64,000 bases of DNA from Algorimicrobium sediminis (GCF_042684585.1 NZ_JBHULS010000008.1:1-64000), one strand, 5' to 3'; shown: positions 1 to 8,349, counted from the first letter of the stretch. Notes: generated from the letters alone by a model not told the origin. A program made the numbers and translations.

Positions 1-90
1 AAATCTTAAAGGCAAGTTAGAAGTATATCCTGTATAGTTTTTACCGTCTTTTTCACTTACTAAAATATATGTATAGTAAAATCCCTCCAT
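1..90 (-). CDS. GIY-YIG nuclease family protein (partial, N-terminus)
   Basis: The 30 visible codons, from an ATG at 88-90 to the window edge, carry the two hallmark strands of the GIY-YIG fold: a YYTYIL segment near residue 5 and YTGYTSNL near residue 19. The small URI-type members of this family are usually about 80-100 residues, single-domain, and close to UvrC and homing-nuclease catalytic domains. The catalytic Arg and Glu expected further on lie outside the window, so activity cannot be judged. The gene starts 10 bp after the stop codon of a broken epimerase gene on the same strand, which suggests it arrived by insertion there. The family call is firm for so short a piece; its role is unknown. 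Confidence 0.7.
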   Translation of the reverse strand, partial: MEGFYYTYILVSEKDGKNYTGYTSNLPLRF

Positions 91-100
91 TGCCTTTATT

Positions 101-175
101 TCACGGGTTGAACCCAGCTCCCCCTGTTACTAATATGTTTTTATTTTCTAGTGATTTAAATTCTTGTAGGTTCAT
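101..175 (-). pseudogene. 5' remnant of an NAD-dependent UDP-sugar epimerase (WbpP/TviC-like)
   Basis: An ATG at 173-175 opens a 24-codon frame whose end, KNILVTGGAGF, is the start of the Rossmann nucleotide-binding motif (TGGAGFIGS) of short-chain sugar epimerases. After that Phe the frame reads Asn-Pro-stop instead of Ile-Gly-Ser, so the gene is cut inside the first beta-alpha-beta unit. A GIY-YIG gene begins 10 bp later. The next gene upstream on the same strand encodes a TviB/WbpO-like dehydrogenase. TviC/WbpP epimerases normally accompany these enzymes in polysaccharide loci, so the remnant is probably of that type. A longer upstream reading to position 289 is open but has no domain content. 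Confidence 0.65.
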
Positions 176-274
176 TTTTATTTTTCTTGACTTGTGAAAT
201 AAGATTTGAGGCGCTTTCCCAAATACATTTTTCCGTAATGTGTTTTTAAATATTTTTCTGTTTTTAAAGTTGTG

Positions 275-640
275 ATTACTTTTTTGCATTGATCAAAAAA
301 GTAACCAAAAAAATCTAGGCTGATTTTAATTTTCTTGAAAACGGCTTAAAACCTTTATCCTGCGGATGACAATCGCTGCGCTAGGTCATCCTCCGCTGCC
401 CTAACTGCAGGTTTTAATTGTTTTACTACGAAAATGAAAAGTAGGCCAAATGTTGCGGTTTCAGTTTGTTTTGGCTTTTTGATTTAGCTTGATGCTTCTT
501 CATGAAACTTTTATTTGTGGGTTTTAGTTTATTGGTTTCGGGTTTAATAACCGTTTTGATTTTTTAGCTTGTTATTACTTTTTTGCATTGATCAAAAAAG
601 TAAGCAAAAAAATCTAGGCTGATTTTAATTTCACTAATAT
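275..640. repeat. 300-bp repeat array I (one full and one partial copy)
   Basis: This is one full unit (275-573) and the start of a second (from 574) of the repeat also found at 2187-3512. Each unit opens with a stem-loop of arms ACTTTTTTG and CAAAAAAGT around CATTGAT. The full unit also holds a 53-bp GC-richer core at 359-411, which folds as CCTGC/GCAGG outside and GGATGAC/GTCATCC inside. The second copy diverges soon after the stem-loop, just before the dehydrogenase gene's 3' end. The 176-274 segment upstream has no gene that I can support. No long conserved reading frame runs through the units. Confidence 0.85.
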
Positions 641-682
641 TTCAACCTAAAAAAACCAATTACCAGTAACCGTCAAGTAACC

Positions 683-1972
683 TTATAGCGTGGCTGTGGC
701 TTGATTGCCTAACACGCCTTTAACATCATAAACAACCGCATTTTTAGTTTTGAGCGCATCAAAATTTAAAGTCATAAATTCCTTATGAGCCACGGCTAAT
801 ACAATGGCATCATAGGTGTCTGTTGGTAGGGTTTGGGTGGTTTCTAGTTGGTATTCGCGCGCCACATCGGTTGGATCGGCTAACGGATCGTATATACATA
901 CCGAAGCTCCGTATTGTTTTAATTCGCTTACCACATCTACCACCTTGGTGTTACGCACATCGGGACAGTCTTCTTTAAAGGTAATGCCTAACATGAGAAT
1001 TTTAGAGCCCTTCACTTTTAAATCGTTTTGCAGCATGCGCTTTACCACCTCCGAAGCAACATAGGTGCCCATAGAATCGTTCATGCGGCGACCTGCTAAA
1101 ATAATTTCAGGATGATAGCCCACTTCTTGAGCCTTTTGAGCCAAATAATACGGATCCACACCTATACAATGACCACCTACTAAACCTGGTTTGAATTTTA
1201 AAAAGTTCCATTTGGTTCCAGCAGCTTCCAAAACTGCACGGGTATCAATATCCATGCGGTTAAATATTTTTGCCAACTCGTTTACAAAGGCTATGTTTAT
1301 GTCGCGTTGCGCATTTTCAATCACTTTGGCGGCTTCGGCAACTTTTATACTGGGCGCTAAATGCGTGCCCGCAGTAATGACTTTTTTATACAAAGCGTCT
1401 ACTTGTTGGCCTGTTTCTGGTGTGGAGCCAGAGGTGACTTTCAGGATTTTTTCTACGGTATGCTCTTTGTCGCCCGGATTAATACGCTCGGGTGAATAGC
1501 CCACAAAAAAATCACGGTTAAAAATTAAGCCACTGCACTTTTCCAATATCGGAACACAGGAATCCTCCGTGGCACCCGGATATACGGTAGATTCGTAAAT
1601 AACAATGTCGTTTGGCTTTAATACCGCGCCCACCGTTTCGCTTGCCTTTAACAAGGGGGTTAAATCGGGTCTGTTGTGCTTGTCTACTGGCGTTGGTACC
1701 GTTACAATATAATGGGTACAATTTGCTATTAAATTGGGATTTTCCGTGCAAAACAAGCCGGAAGCCGCTTGGTTTTCTAGTAAGGCTTCTGGACTAGAAA
1801 CCGTAACCGCTTTTAAGGCTTCGTCCGAAACTTCTAACGTGCTATCGTGTCCGTTTTGTAAGGCCGCTACGCGCTGGCTGTTTACATCGAACCCAATTAC
1901 AGGGTATTTTGTTGCAAATAAACGGGCTAGTGGTAGGCCTACGTAACCTAAACCAATAATTGCTATTGTCAT
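683..1972 (-). CDS. tviB: UDP-N-acetylhexosamine 6-dehydrogenase (TviB/WbpO-like)
   Basis: This 429-residue protein is a nucleotide-sugar dehydrogenase that oxidises C6 of a UDP-sugar in two NAD-dependent steps to give a uronic acid for polysaccharide building. The NAD-binding motif GLGYVGLP lies at residues 7-14, YESTVYPG at 126-133, SPERINPGD at 160-168, and the catalytic-Cys motif GGHCIGVDPYYL has C269. The C-terminal UDP-binding domain (about 320-420) is present, so length and order are complete. The pattern is closer to WbpO/TviB (UDP-GlcNAc or UDP-GalNAc) than to UDP-glucose dehydrogenase, but substrate cannot be fixed from sequence alone. Repeat arrays flank it on both sides, and its usual epimerase partner is broken at 101-175. 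Confidence 0.88.
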   Translation of the reverse strand: MTIAIIGLGYVGLPLARLFATKYPVIGFDVNSQRVAALQNGHDSTLEVSDEALKAVTVSSPEALLENQAASGLFCTENPNLIANCTHYIVTVPTPVDKHNRPDLTPLLKASETVGAVLKPNDIVIYESTVYPGATEDSCVPILEKCSGLIFNRDFFVGYSPERINPGDKEHTVEKILKVTSGSTPETGQQVDALYKKVITAGTHLAPSIKVAEAAKVIENAQRDINIAFVNELAKIFNRMDIDTRAVLEAAGTKWNFLKFKPGLVGGHCIGVDPYYLAQKAQEVGYHPEIILAGRRMNDSMGTYVASEVVKRMLQNDLKVKGSKILMLGITFKEDCPDVRNTKVVDVVSELKQYGASVCIYDPLADPTDVAREYQLETTQTLPTDTYDAIVLAVAHKEFMTLNFDALKTKNAVVYDVKGVLGNQATATL

Positions 1973-2186
1973 ATACGGTGTTTTATGGTGTAAATGGTTG
2001 TTATTGTTATTGTTGTTGTTTTTATGTTTGAACTCCTTGTATTTTAAAATACTTGGGGTTTTTAAATTTTGAAACCTATTTTTTTAGGCTTTTTTAGGGT
2101 CTTTTTTTGCCTGTTGAAAAGTCGTGATACGCGTTATGTAATTTTTTCTTTTTGAACGACTTTTAAAGAAGGTTTTAATAACGCCT
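1973..2186. other. Gene-free leader of the dehydrogenase gene
   Basis: There is no reading frame of note here. It holds a simple-sequence stretch rich in TTGTTA/TTGTTG just upstream of the start codon, a 14-bp AT palindrome GTATTTTAAAATAC at 2039-2052, and a loose inverted repeat (AAAAGTCGT at 2117-2125 with ACGACTTTT at 2156-2164). I saw no exact TAnnTTTG box on the minus strand here. Confidence 0.5.
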
Positions 2187-3512
2187 TTTTATTGGTTTCT
2201 GGTTTAATAGCCGTTTTGATTTTTAAGGTTGTCATTACTTTTTTGCATTGATCAAAAAAGTAACCAAAAAAATCTAGGCTGATTTTAATTTTCTTGAAAA
2301 CGGCTTAAAACCTTTAGCCTGCGGATGACAATCGCTGCGCTAGGTCATCCTCCGCTGCCCTAACTGCAGGTTTTAATTGTTTTACTACAAAAATTAAAAA
2401 TAGGCCAAATGACATGTTGTGGTTTAACAACGCTGTTTTTTTATTGTTGGTTTTAGCTTCTTCATGAAGCTTTTATTTGTGGGTTTTAGTTTATTGGTTT
2501 CGGGTTTAATAACAGTTTTGATTTTTTAGCTTGTTATTACTTTTTTGCATTGATCAAAAAAGTAACCAAAAAAATCTAGGCTGATTTTAATTTTCTTGAA
2601 AACGGCTTAAAACCTTTATCCTGCGGATGACAATCGCTGCGCTAGGTCATCCTCCGCTGCCCCAACTGCAGGTTTTAACTGTTTTACTACGAAAATAAAA
2701 ATAGGCCCAATAACATGTTGCGGTTTTACTTATTTTGGTTTTTTTATTGTTGGTTTTAGCTTCTTCATGAAGCTTTCATTTATGGGTTTTAGTTTATTAG
2801 TTTCGGGTTTAATAACCGTTTTGATTTTTAAGGTTACCATTACTTTTTTGCATTGATCAAAAAAGTAACCAAAAAAATCTAGGCTGATTTTAATTTTCTT
2901 GAAAACGGCTTAAAACCTTTATCCTGCGGATGACAATCGCTGCGCTAGGTCATCCTCCGCTGCCCTAACTGCAGGTTTTAATTGTTTTACTACGAAAATT
3001 AAAAATAGGCCAAATGTTGCGGTTTCAGTTTGTTTTGGCTTTTTGATTTAGCTTAATGCTTCTTCATGAAACTTTCATTTATGGGTTTTAGTTTATTGGT
3101 TTCTGGTGTAATAACCATTTTGATTTTTAAGGTTGTTATTACTTTTTTGCATTGATCAAAAAAGTAACCAAAAAAATCTAGGCTGATTTTAATTTTCTTG
3201 AAAACAGCTTAAAACCTTTATCCTGCGGATGACAATCGCTGCGCTAGGTCATCCTCCGCTGCCCTAACTGCAGGTTTTAATTGTTTTACTACGAAAATTA
3301 AAAATAGGCCAAATATTGCGGTTTCAGTTTGTTTTGGCTTTTTGATTTAGCTTGATGCTTCTTCATGAAACTTTTATTTGTGGGTTTTAAGTTTATTGGT
3401 TTCTGGTTTAATAACCGTTTTGATTTTTAAGCTTGTTATTACTTTTTTGCATTGATCAAAAAAGTAACCAAAAAAATCTAGGCCAAGTGTTGCGGTTTTA
3501 CTTTATGTTGGT
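2187..3512. repeat. 300-bp tandem repeat array II (five stem-loop copies, four with core)
   Basis: Five tandem units have stem-loop starts at 2234, 2536, 2839, 3138 and 3438 (spacings 302, 303, 299 and 300 bp). Four hold the 53-bp core at 2318-2370, 2620-2672, 2923-2975 and 3222-3274. The core is nearly identical between copies while linkers vary by single bases and short indels. The last copy has lost its core: AATCTAGG is joined directly to the later CCAAGTGTTGCGG part of the unit. Long units, no unique spacers and internal hairpins argue against CRISPR and fit a structured, non-coding repeat family. It separates the dehydrogenase gene from the wecA-like gene. Confidence 0.9.
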
Positions 3513-3543
3513 ATAACCGCTTTCATATAGTATGCCCACATGA

Positions 3544-4677
3544 TTAGAATGTTGGCAAACCAAAAATGTATTTGTTTTTGGTACGTTTTATACAAAACGG
3601 CAACCCTAACAGCAACATGGAGGTTGGCAACATAAATGCAAAGGTTACATTAATGGATAAATCGTGTGTCGCATAAGCCAAAGCCGTCATGATAATAGTA
3701 TAACACCCAATGGCCAACGTGGCGTATTTATGCGATAATCCCAAATCGATTAAATGATGATGTATATGATTCCGATCGGCTAAAAACGGATTTTTTCCCT
3801 TCCGAATGCGCACCATAAACACGCGTAACGTGTCTAATAATGGATAAGACAACAAGGCCATTACAAAAATGGGGGCGTTTTTAAAAACATCGGCTTGACT
3901 TTTAGCGCCCAAACTTAAGAACAATACAATTTGAAAGGCCAAAACAAACCCCACAACCATAGAGCCCGTATCGCCTAAAAATATTTTGCGCTGATGCGAA
4001 AAGTTGTAAACTAAAAACGCGCTTAACGACCCCACCAAAGACAGGGAAATGAGCGCGTAGAAAAAGTGGCCGCTTACATAAAACGTAACCGCCAAAACTG
4101 CCGAAATTACAGCACCCAACACACCGGCTAAACCATCTATACCGTCAATTAAATTATAAGCGTTTATAATAAGCACCATAACGAATACGCTAAACGGTAA
4201 CCCTATATAGTTGGGTATATTTTGAATACCAAAAAGTCCTGAAAAACTAATTATTTGAATATTGGTGGCCACGGCGAAAATACAAGCAATGGCAAAAAGA
4301 AAGGCCATTTTTTTGCGCGGCGCTAAAGGCATTAAATCGTCTGAAACTCCAATAAGAAGCAATAACAACACCAGAATGTTGAAAACAACTAAATCGATTA
4401 ATTGTCCGTAAGATGCAAACACCAAAGCGGCAATATTTACGGTTAGTAGCAAACCGGTAAACACGCCCACACCGCCTAGGGTTGGCACAATGCCTTTGTG
4501 CGAGGTTCTGTTGTTAGTTTGCGCAATTAGGTTTTTGGCTTTGCTAATTGCAATTACCCGAGGCATAACTATAAGGGTAACTAGTAAGGAGAAAAACACC
4601 GTTGCCAAGGCACACAACTCGTGGTGATGCGCGAAAAACGCTGCAATGTCTTGATGATTTGAGGGAAAATTATCCAT
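3544..4677 (-). CDS. wecA: Undecaprenyl-phosphate sugar-1-phosphate transferase (WecA/TagO-like)
   Basis: This 377-residue polytopic membrane enzyme of the MraY/WecA superfamily moves a sugar-1-phosphate (typically GlcNAc-1-P) from its UDP form to undecaprenyl phosphate, the first membrane step of many surface polysaccharides. The signature PTLGGV lies at residues 65-70, the Asp pair SDD at 112-114, NAYNLIDGIDGLAG at 172-185, FLGDTGSM at 233-240, and the cytoplasmic His motif NHIHHHL at 303-309. About ten or eleven hydrophobic segments cover the length. A separate mraY lies in the dcw cluster of this window, so this copy is the surface-polysaccharide version. It follows upxY on the same strand, the usual layout of such loci. 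Confidence 0.9.
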   Translation of the reverse strand: MDNFPSNHQDIAAFFAHHHELCALATVFFSLLVTLIVMPRVIAISKAKNLIAQTNNRTSHKGIVPTLGGVGVFTGLLLTVNIAALVFASYGQLIDLVVFNILVLLLLLIGVSDDLMPLAPRKKMAFLFAIACIFAVATNIQIISFSGLFGIQNIPNYIGLPFSVFVMVLIINAYNLIDGIDGLAGVLGAVISAVLAVTFYVSGHFFYALISLSLVGSLSAFLVYNFSHQRKIFLGDTGSMVVGFVLAFQIVLFLSLGAKSQADVFKNAPIFVMALLSYPLLDTLRVFMVRIRKGKNPFLADRNHIHHHLIDLGLSHKYATLAIGCYTIIMTALAYATHDLSINVTFAFMLPTSMLLLGLPFCIKRTKNKYIFGLPTF

Positions 4678-5210
4678 AAGAATGGTACTAATTTTTTCTA
4701 ATGGCTACCGCTATATACTACACACAAACAAAATGGATATTGGTATACGTTAAAGTAGGCATTATTTGATTTGGATTAATAACGTTTTTTTTTGAAATAA
4801 AACTGAAACCACGTGTTGTTTGGAGCGTGTATTGTGAGGCTTGAATACAGCTTCGCTACAACCTGTTACATTTTAGGCTTTTAAATGGTATTGTTTTTAA
4901 AATGACGCCCTATGTTACAGGGCGTTGCAATAAACAGCTAAACAGACAGCTTTAACTGTTTTCAAAGGTGTTAGTCGCTTTTTGAACAAGCGCTTTCAGT
5001 TTTGCTATCGAATATAAAACGAGTAAACGCTTTTTAGTTCCCAAAATTATTTTGTTTTTTTTAACATCCGGACATGTCATTCACGAGACAAAAACAACCT
5101 TCTAACGAGAAAACCAACACGTTAATCGACAAAAATACAATTAATTACAATGCGTACCAGTATTTAAAACTAAAAAATTTACGCGTGGCTGCTTTGTAAA
5201 AAAACAAGTA
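4678..5210. other. Gene-free spacer between upxY and wecA with a GC-rich hairpin
   Basis: No gene was recognised in this 533-bp spacer between two genes on the same strand. The clearest structure is a hairpin at 4905-4925, arms ACGCCCT and AGGGCGT around ATGTTAC. On the minus strand it is followed by CATTTT, so it could be a weak intrinsic terminator or pause site between upxY and wecA. That fits with UpxY being an antiterminator, but this is inference. The rest is AT-rich and unstructured by eye. Confidence 0.4.
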
Positions 5211-5714
5211 TTAATAGGCCGTTTTTAAGGTGTCGTCTTTTAATTGAAAGGTAACCACAAAACCCAATGCGGTTAACACCACCCATAATTTGTTTTTCGT
5301 TTTCTTTTGAATAACGCCTTCTTGATTTTGAAAACCAAAGGCATCTAACGCAATTTTATTTCCAGGCTGCCACTGTTCCACTGTATGTTGGGTAATATTC
5401 GGGTTTTCCAACAAGGATTTAAGGTGTGAAATTTCGTTGTTTTTAACAATGCCCGGTTTACCCTGTTCGTGCAAATAGGCCATGGTGCCAGGAATTTGAA
5501 ATACCGCGGCACGGTGTTTATCTTCGCAGCACACAAACACCAACCCATTAAAAATGGGTACTTGTAGCTTTTTTTTCCGATCGCTCCATGTCCTTATTTC
5601 TGTGCGCGTAGGACAAAAGGCCTCTACATCAGGAATTTCATCGTTAATGCGTTTTTCCACTTTGCGCTCATGCTGTCGTTTTACATACAGGACATACCAT
5701 TTCCGAGAACTCAT
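5211..5714 (-). CDS. upxY: UpxY-type transcription antiterminator (NusG/RfaH family)
   Basis: The NusG N-terminal domain is plain: WYVLYVK at the start (KWYVLYVKRQHERKVEK), then the FCPTRTEIRTWSDRKK segment and the PIFNGLVFV strand, ending in a KOW-like C-terminal part (residues about 115-167). UpxY proteins are NusG paralogues encoded at the head of Bacteroidota capsule or exopolysaccharide operons, where they let RNA polymerase pass terminators within that operon. The gene heads the polysaccharide genes downstream on the same strand. I chose the second ATG (5714) rather than 5732. A good promoter (TTG, 18 bp, TATTTTTG) ends at 5746, which would leave only a few leader bases for the first ATG but about 25 for the second. 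Confidence 0.85.
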   Translation of the reverse strand: MSSRKWYVLYVKRQHERKVEKRINDEIPDVEAFCPTRTEIRTWSDRKKKLQVPIFNGLVFVCCEDKHRAAVFQIPGTMAYLHEQGKPGIVKNNEISHLKSLLENPNITQHTVEQWQPGNKIALDAFGFQNQEGVIQKKTKNKLWVVLTALGFVVTFQLKDDTLKTAY

Positions 5715-5745
5715 ATTAATAGCTTCATTCAAATTTTTTCAGTCC

Positions 5746-5774
5746 AAAAATATCAATAAATAAAAGGATTACAA
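5746..5774 (-). promoter_or_regulatory. Candidate sigma-A promoter of upxY
   Basis: On the minus strand a -33 TTG (5774-5772) is followed after 18 bp by TATTTTTG (5753-5746), an exact match to the Bacteroidota consensus TTG-N(17-23)-TAnnTTTG. Transcription would begin near 5740, about 25 bases before the chosen upxY start. This is one of the better two-element matches I found in the window. Confidence 0.6.
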
Positions 5775-5962
5775 CTATTTGCACGCCTCTTTTTTGAAGT
5801 TTAACAAAGTGGCACAACCAATTTTGGCGTGTTACTACATACTATTAAAACCACTTATTACACCAATGGGACAGTTGTTTCATTTATATAGTCAGTATTC
5901 CCATTGTGTTTTATTTTTACCATTCACAAATTAAAGTAGGTTTAAAGTTTGTGGATTCTTTA

Positions 5963-5986
5963 AAAGGCGAGATTCATCTCGCCTTT
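5963..5986. terminator. Orphan hairpin terminator between divergent genes
   Basis: A perfect 10-bp stem AAAGGCGAGA/TCTCGCCTTT with loop TTCA is followed on the plus strand by ATTTGTTTT and on the minus strand by TTTTAAAG shifted into the stem. It lies in the 653-bp gene-free gap (5715-6367) between the starts of upxY (minus) and the first LytTR gene (plus), so it serves neither gene's 3' end. Upstream on the plus strand an 8-bp inverted repeat CAATGGGA/TCCCATTG (5864-5871, 5899-5906) could belong to the same small transcript. Nothing else was recognised in this gap. Confidence 0.6.
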
Positions 5987-6297
5987 ATTTGTTTTGTAAC
6001 GTAGGTAACCCACTACAGCCTACATTTTTTTCGGCTACATTTTCTTACAACAAAAAGCACACACTAGTTACACACCGGTACGTAACGTGAATTTGCAAAA
6101 AAAATAACACCAAACACGTTTTTTATTATTAACAGAAACAACTACCTGATAATCAAATTATTAAAAATTCAAAAAAAAGCAACCAGCCGCCCGTGAATTC
6201 CTAACAAAGCAAGCTAAAACGTATTTTACCATGAAAAGGTTTGTTAAAACCTTGATTATCCTTTAATTTTACAAGCGGTTTTTTTTAAAAGTAGCCT

Positions 6298-6305
6298 TAT
6301 CTTTG
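6298..6305 (+). promoter_or_regulatory. Candidate -7 box of the first LytTR gene
   Basis: TATCTTTG matches TAnnTTTG exactly. Transcription would start near 6312, leaving a leader of about 55 bases before the ATG at 6368. No clear TTG is seen at the -33 position, so the call rests on the -7 box alone. Confidence 0.45.
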
Positions 6306-6367
6306 TTAAAAAGCCTGTTTTACAGCGGTGTTGTAAATAGCTTTATGAAAGCCTTAAAGAAAAGTGC

Positions 6368-7108
6368 ATGCAAAAATACGATGTTTTAATAGTAGACGAC
6401 GATGCCACCAGCATCAAGATTTTAGAGTACATGTTAACTACTTATTGCAACGCCGTTGGCAAAATTTACACAGCAAAAACTGTGGATGACGCCATTGCAT
6501 CTTGTTTAAAAAACCATCCAGACATTTTACTTTTGGATATTGTTTTAGGAAAAAACGAAACCAGTTTTTCTTTATTAGAATCCATTCCCAATGCCAAAGC
6601 AGAAGTTATTTTTATAACCTCCTACAAAGAATACGCCATACAAGCTATAAACGAATCGCAGGCTGTTAGTTATATTTTAAAACCTGTTAAACTACCTATT
6701 TTTATTGGCGCTATGGACAAGGCCATGAAAAAACTAGAAACAAAAGCGTCTTACAAAAACACGGAAAACCCCACTGCCTATTCCATTTTTTTGGCCATAC
6801 CCTCTGCTAATAGAATAGAAATTTTAAAACCAGAGGCTATTTTTTATCTTGAAGCACAAGGACGCTACACCATTTTTCATTTGGCCGAAGGACGCCAAAA
6901 AATAGCGTGTAGAAATATTGGCGAATACGAAAAACAGCTTAATCCCAAACAATTCTTTAGAATACACCACAGTTTTATTGTAAACCTAAACATGGTTACC
7001 AATATTAACAAATCGTCTGGCAATTACTTTGAACTTTCCAACGGTAAAAATTTACCTATTGCCAAACGCCGCCAAGAACAACTTCAGAAATTATTAAACA
7101 TAAAATAA
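6368..7108 (+). CDS. LytTR-family response regulator (first of a pair)
   Basis: This is a 246-residue two-domain regulator. The receiver domain (about 1-120) has the acidic cluster D10-D12, phospho-acceptor D57 in LLLDIVL, T84 in FITS and K105 in ILKPVK. The LytTR DNA-binding domain (about 140-243) contains YLEAQGRYTIFH, the FFRIHHSFIVNL strand and the closing LPIAKRRQ. LytTR regulators usually act with a 7TMR or 5TM histidine kinase, but none is encoded nearby. The downstream gene at 7432 is the same length and clearly a paralogue. Targets are unknown; the adjacent polysaccharide genes and giant surface protein are possible ones by position only. Confidence 0.9.
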   Translation: MQKYDVLIVDDDATSIKILEYMLTTYCNAVGKIYTAKTVDDAIASCLKNHPDILLLDIVLGKNETSFSLLESIPNAKAEVIFITSYKEYAIQAINESQAVSYILKPVKLPIFIGAMDKAMKKLETKASYKNTENPTAYSIFLAIPSANRIEILKPEAIFYLEAQGRYTIFHLAEGRQKIACRNIGEYEKQLNPKQFFRIHHSFIVNLNMVTNINKSSGNYFELSNGKNLPIAKRRQEQLQKLLNIK

Positions 7109-7431
7109 GATAATCAGCTTTTTAAGCCAGACAAACAACCATCTTACAGCTTTTTTTATACACTAGGTAATTTAAGTAATTAATTTTTCAGAAAATTACT
7201 TGTTTTGATATTTTACTGCTCACTTATGTCAAATTTGAGCCGCTTGTTACATTTTACCCTTCTATTAACATAGAAAAAATTATCTTTAGAACATAAATGT
7301 GTCAACAATAAGCTATTAATCAACCGTACCACGAAAACGGACCAATATTTCGTAATCATTTTTAAATTTTAAGAAACTAACATTCGTTTCCGGGCGAAGC
7401 TGTGGTTTAAAATTAATAGATTTATTTAAGT
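7109..7431 (+). other. Gene-free spacer between the LytTR paralogues
   Basis: No reading frame or RNA gene was recognised in this 323-bp spacer. TATCTTTA at 7281-7288 differs from the TAnnTTTG box only in its last base and could start a transcript for the second LytTR gene with a leader of about 135 bases. That is long enough to hold regulatory structure, though I saw no strong hairpin. Confidence 0.3.
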
Positions 7432-8172
7432 ATGCATAAATATACTACGCTGATTGTAGACGATAATATTGCCAATGTGCGATTATTAGAGTTTATGCTA
7501 ACCACCTACTGCTCTGAAACTGTGGGGACGATTTTAAAGGCCTTCAATTTAAAAGATGCTACAGACATATGCCAAACACACCAGCCTTCTATTATGCTTT
7601 TAGATATAGAACTAGGCAATAATGAAACCAGCTTTGCCTTGCTAGACAGTCTACCGGACCACCCAGTTGAAATCATTTTTATTACCGCCCATAGTCAGTA
7701 TGCCATAAAAGCCTTAAACGGGCAGCCTAAACCGGTTAGTTATATTTTAAAACCTGTAAAATTAGCGCAATTTATTGTAGCCATAGATAAGGCCATAACC
7801 AGTTTAAATAAACGTATTCTAGAATTTAACACAACCACCGTTAGTTCCAATTTAATTGCCATACCTAAAGCAAACCGCATTGCCATAGTAAAGGCAGATG
7901 AGGTACTCTATTTAGAAGCCGAGGGTAAACACACCGTGTTTTATTTAAGTAATGGCGCTACCAAAGTTGCTAATAGGAATATTGGCTTTTACGAGAAAAC
8001 CTTAAATACCAAACAATTTTTCAGAATTCACCACGGCTACATTGTTAACCTGAATAAAGTTGTAAACATGAATAAACACGCTGGTAATTACTTTGAATTA
8101 ACAAACGGCAGTAGCTTGCCCATTGCCAAACGCCGCCAGGCTGAATTACGGCGCCTTTTAAACATGGAATAA
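7432..8172 (+). CDS. LytTR-family response regulator (second of a pair)
   Basis: This 246-residue protein has the same plan as the gene at 6368. Its receiver domain has D10/D11, phospho-acceptor D58 in MLLDIE, T85 in FITAH and K107 in ILKPVK. Its LytTR domain has YLEAEGKHTVFYL, FFRIHHGYIVNL and the same closing LPIAKRRQ. The two proteins are alike along their whole length, and both keep an unusual NETSF stretch after the phospho-acceptor, so they come from one duplication. All phosphorylation residues are intact in both copies. A spacer of over 300 bp and a separate near-match promoter suggest separate control. The cognate kinase is not in the window. Confidence 0.9.
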   Translation: MHKYTTLIVDDNIANVRLLEFMLTTYCSETVGTILKAFNLKDATDICQTHQPSIMLLDIELGNNETSFALLDSLPDHPVEIIFITAHSQYAIKALNGQPKPVSYILKPVKLAQFIVAIDKAITSLNKRILEFNTTTVSSNLIAIPKANRIAIVKADEVLYLEAEGKHTVFYLSNGATKVANRNIGFYEKTLNTKQFFRIHHGYIVNLNKVVNMNKHAGNYFELTNGSSLPIAKRRQAELRRLLNME

Positions 8173-8349
8173 CGCGTTATGTACCAACAACTTTGATAAA
8201 ATGACCCTCTTGATAACAACCAACATACGTAAAATGAATTGCAGGTGCAGATTTAAAATCAGTTCCTTAAAATTAAATTTAATACTAATAACAACCTTTC
8301 ATGAATTTTCCTTTATGAAAACAAATTAGTTTTTTAAACCCCAATCACA

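Noticed and set aside
101..289. A 62-residue protein starting at 289
   Set aside because: Only the last 24 codons show family content (epimerase start); the upstream part is basic and without match.
2187..3512. CRISPR array
   Set aside because: The repeat unit is about 300 bp, the spacers are not unique, and no cas gene is in the window.
5963..5986. Leader attenuator of upxY
   Set aside because: Attractive, as UpxY proteins act on such terminators, but the best upxY promoter lies between this hairpin and the gene. Kept as an orphan terminator instead.
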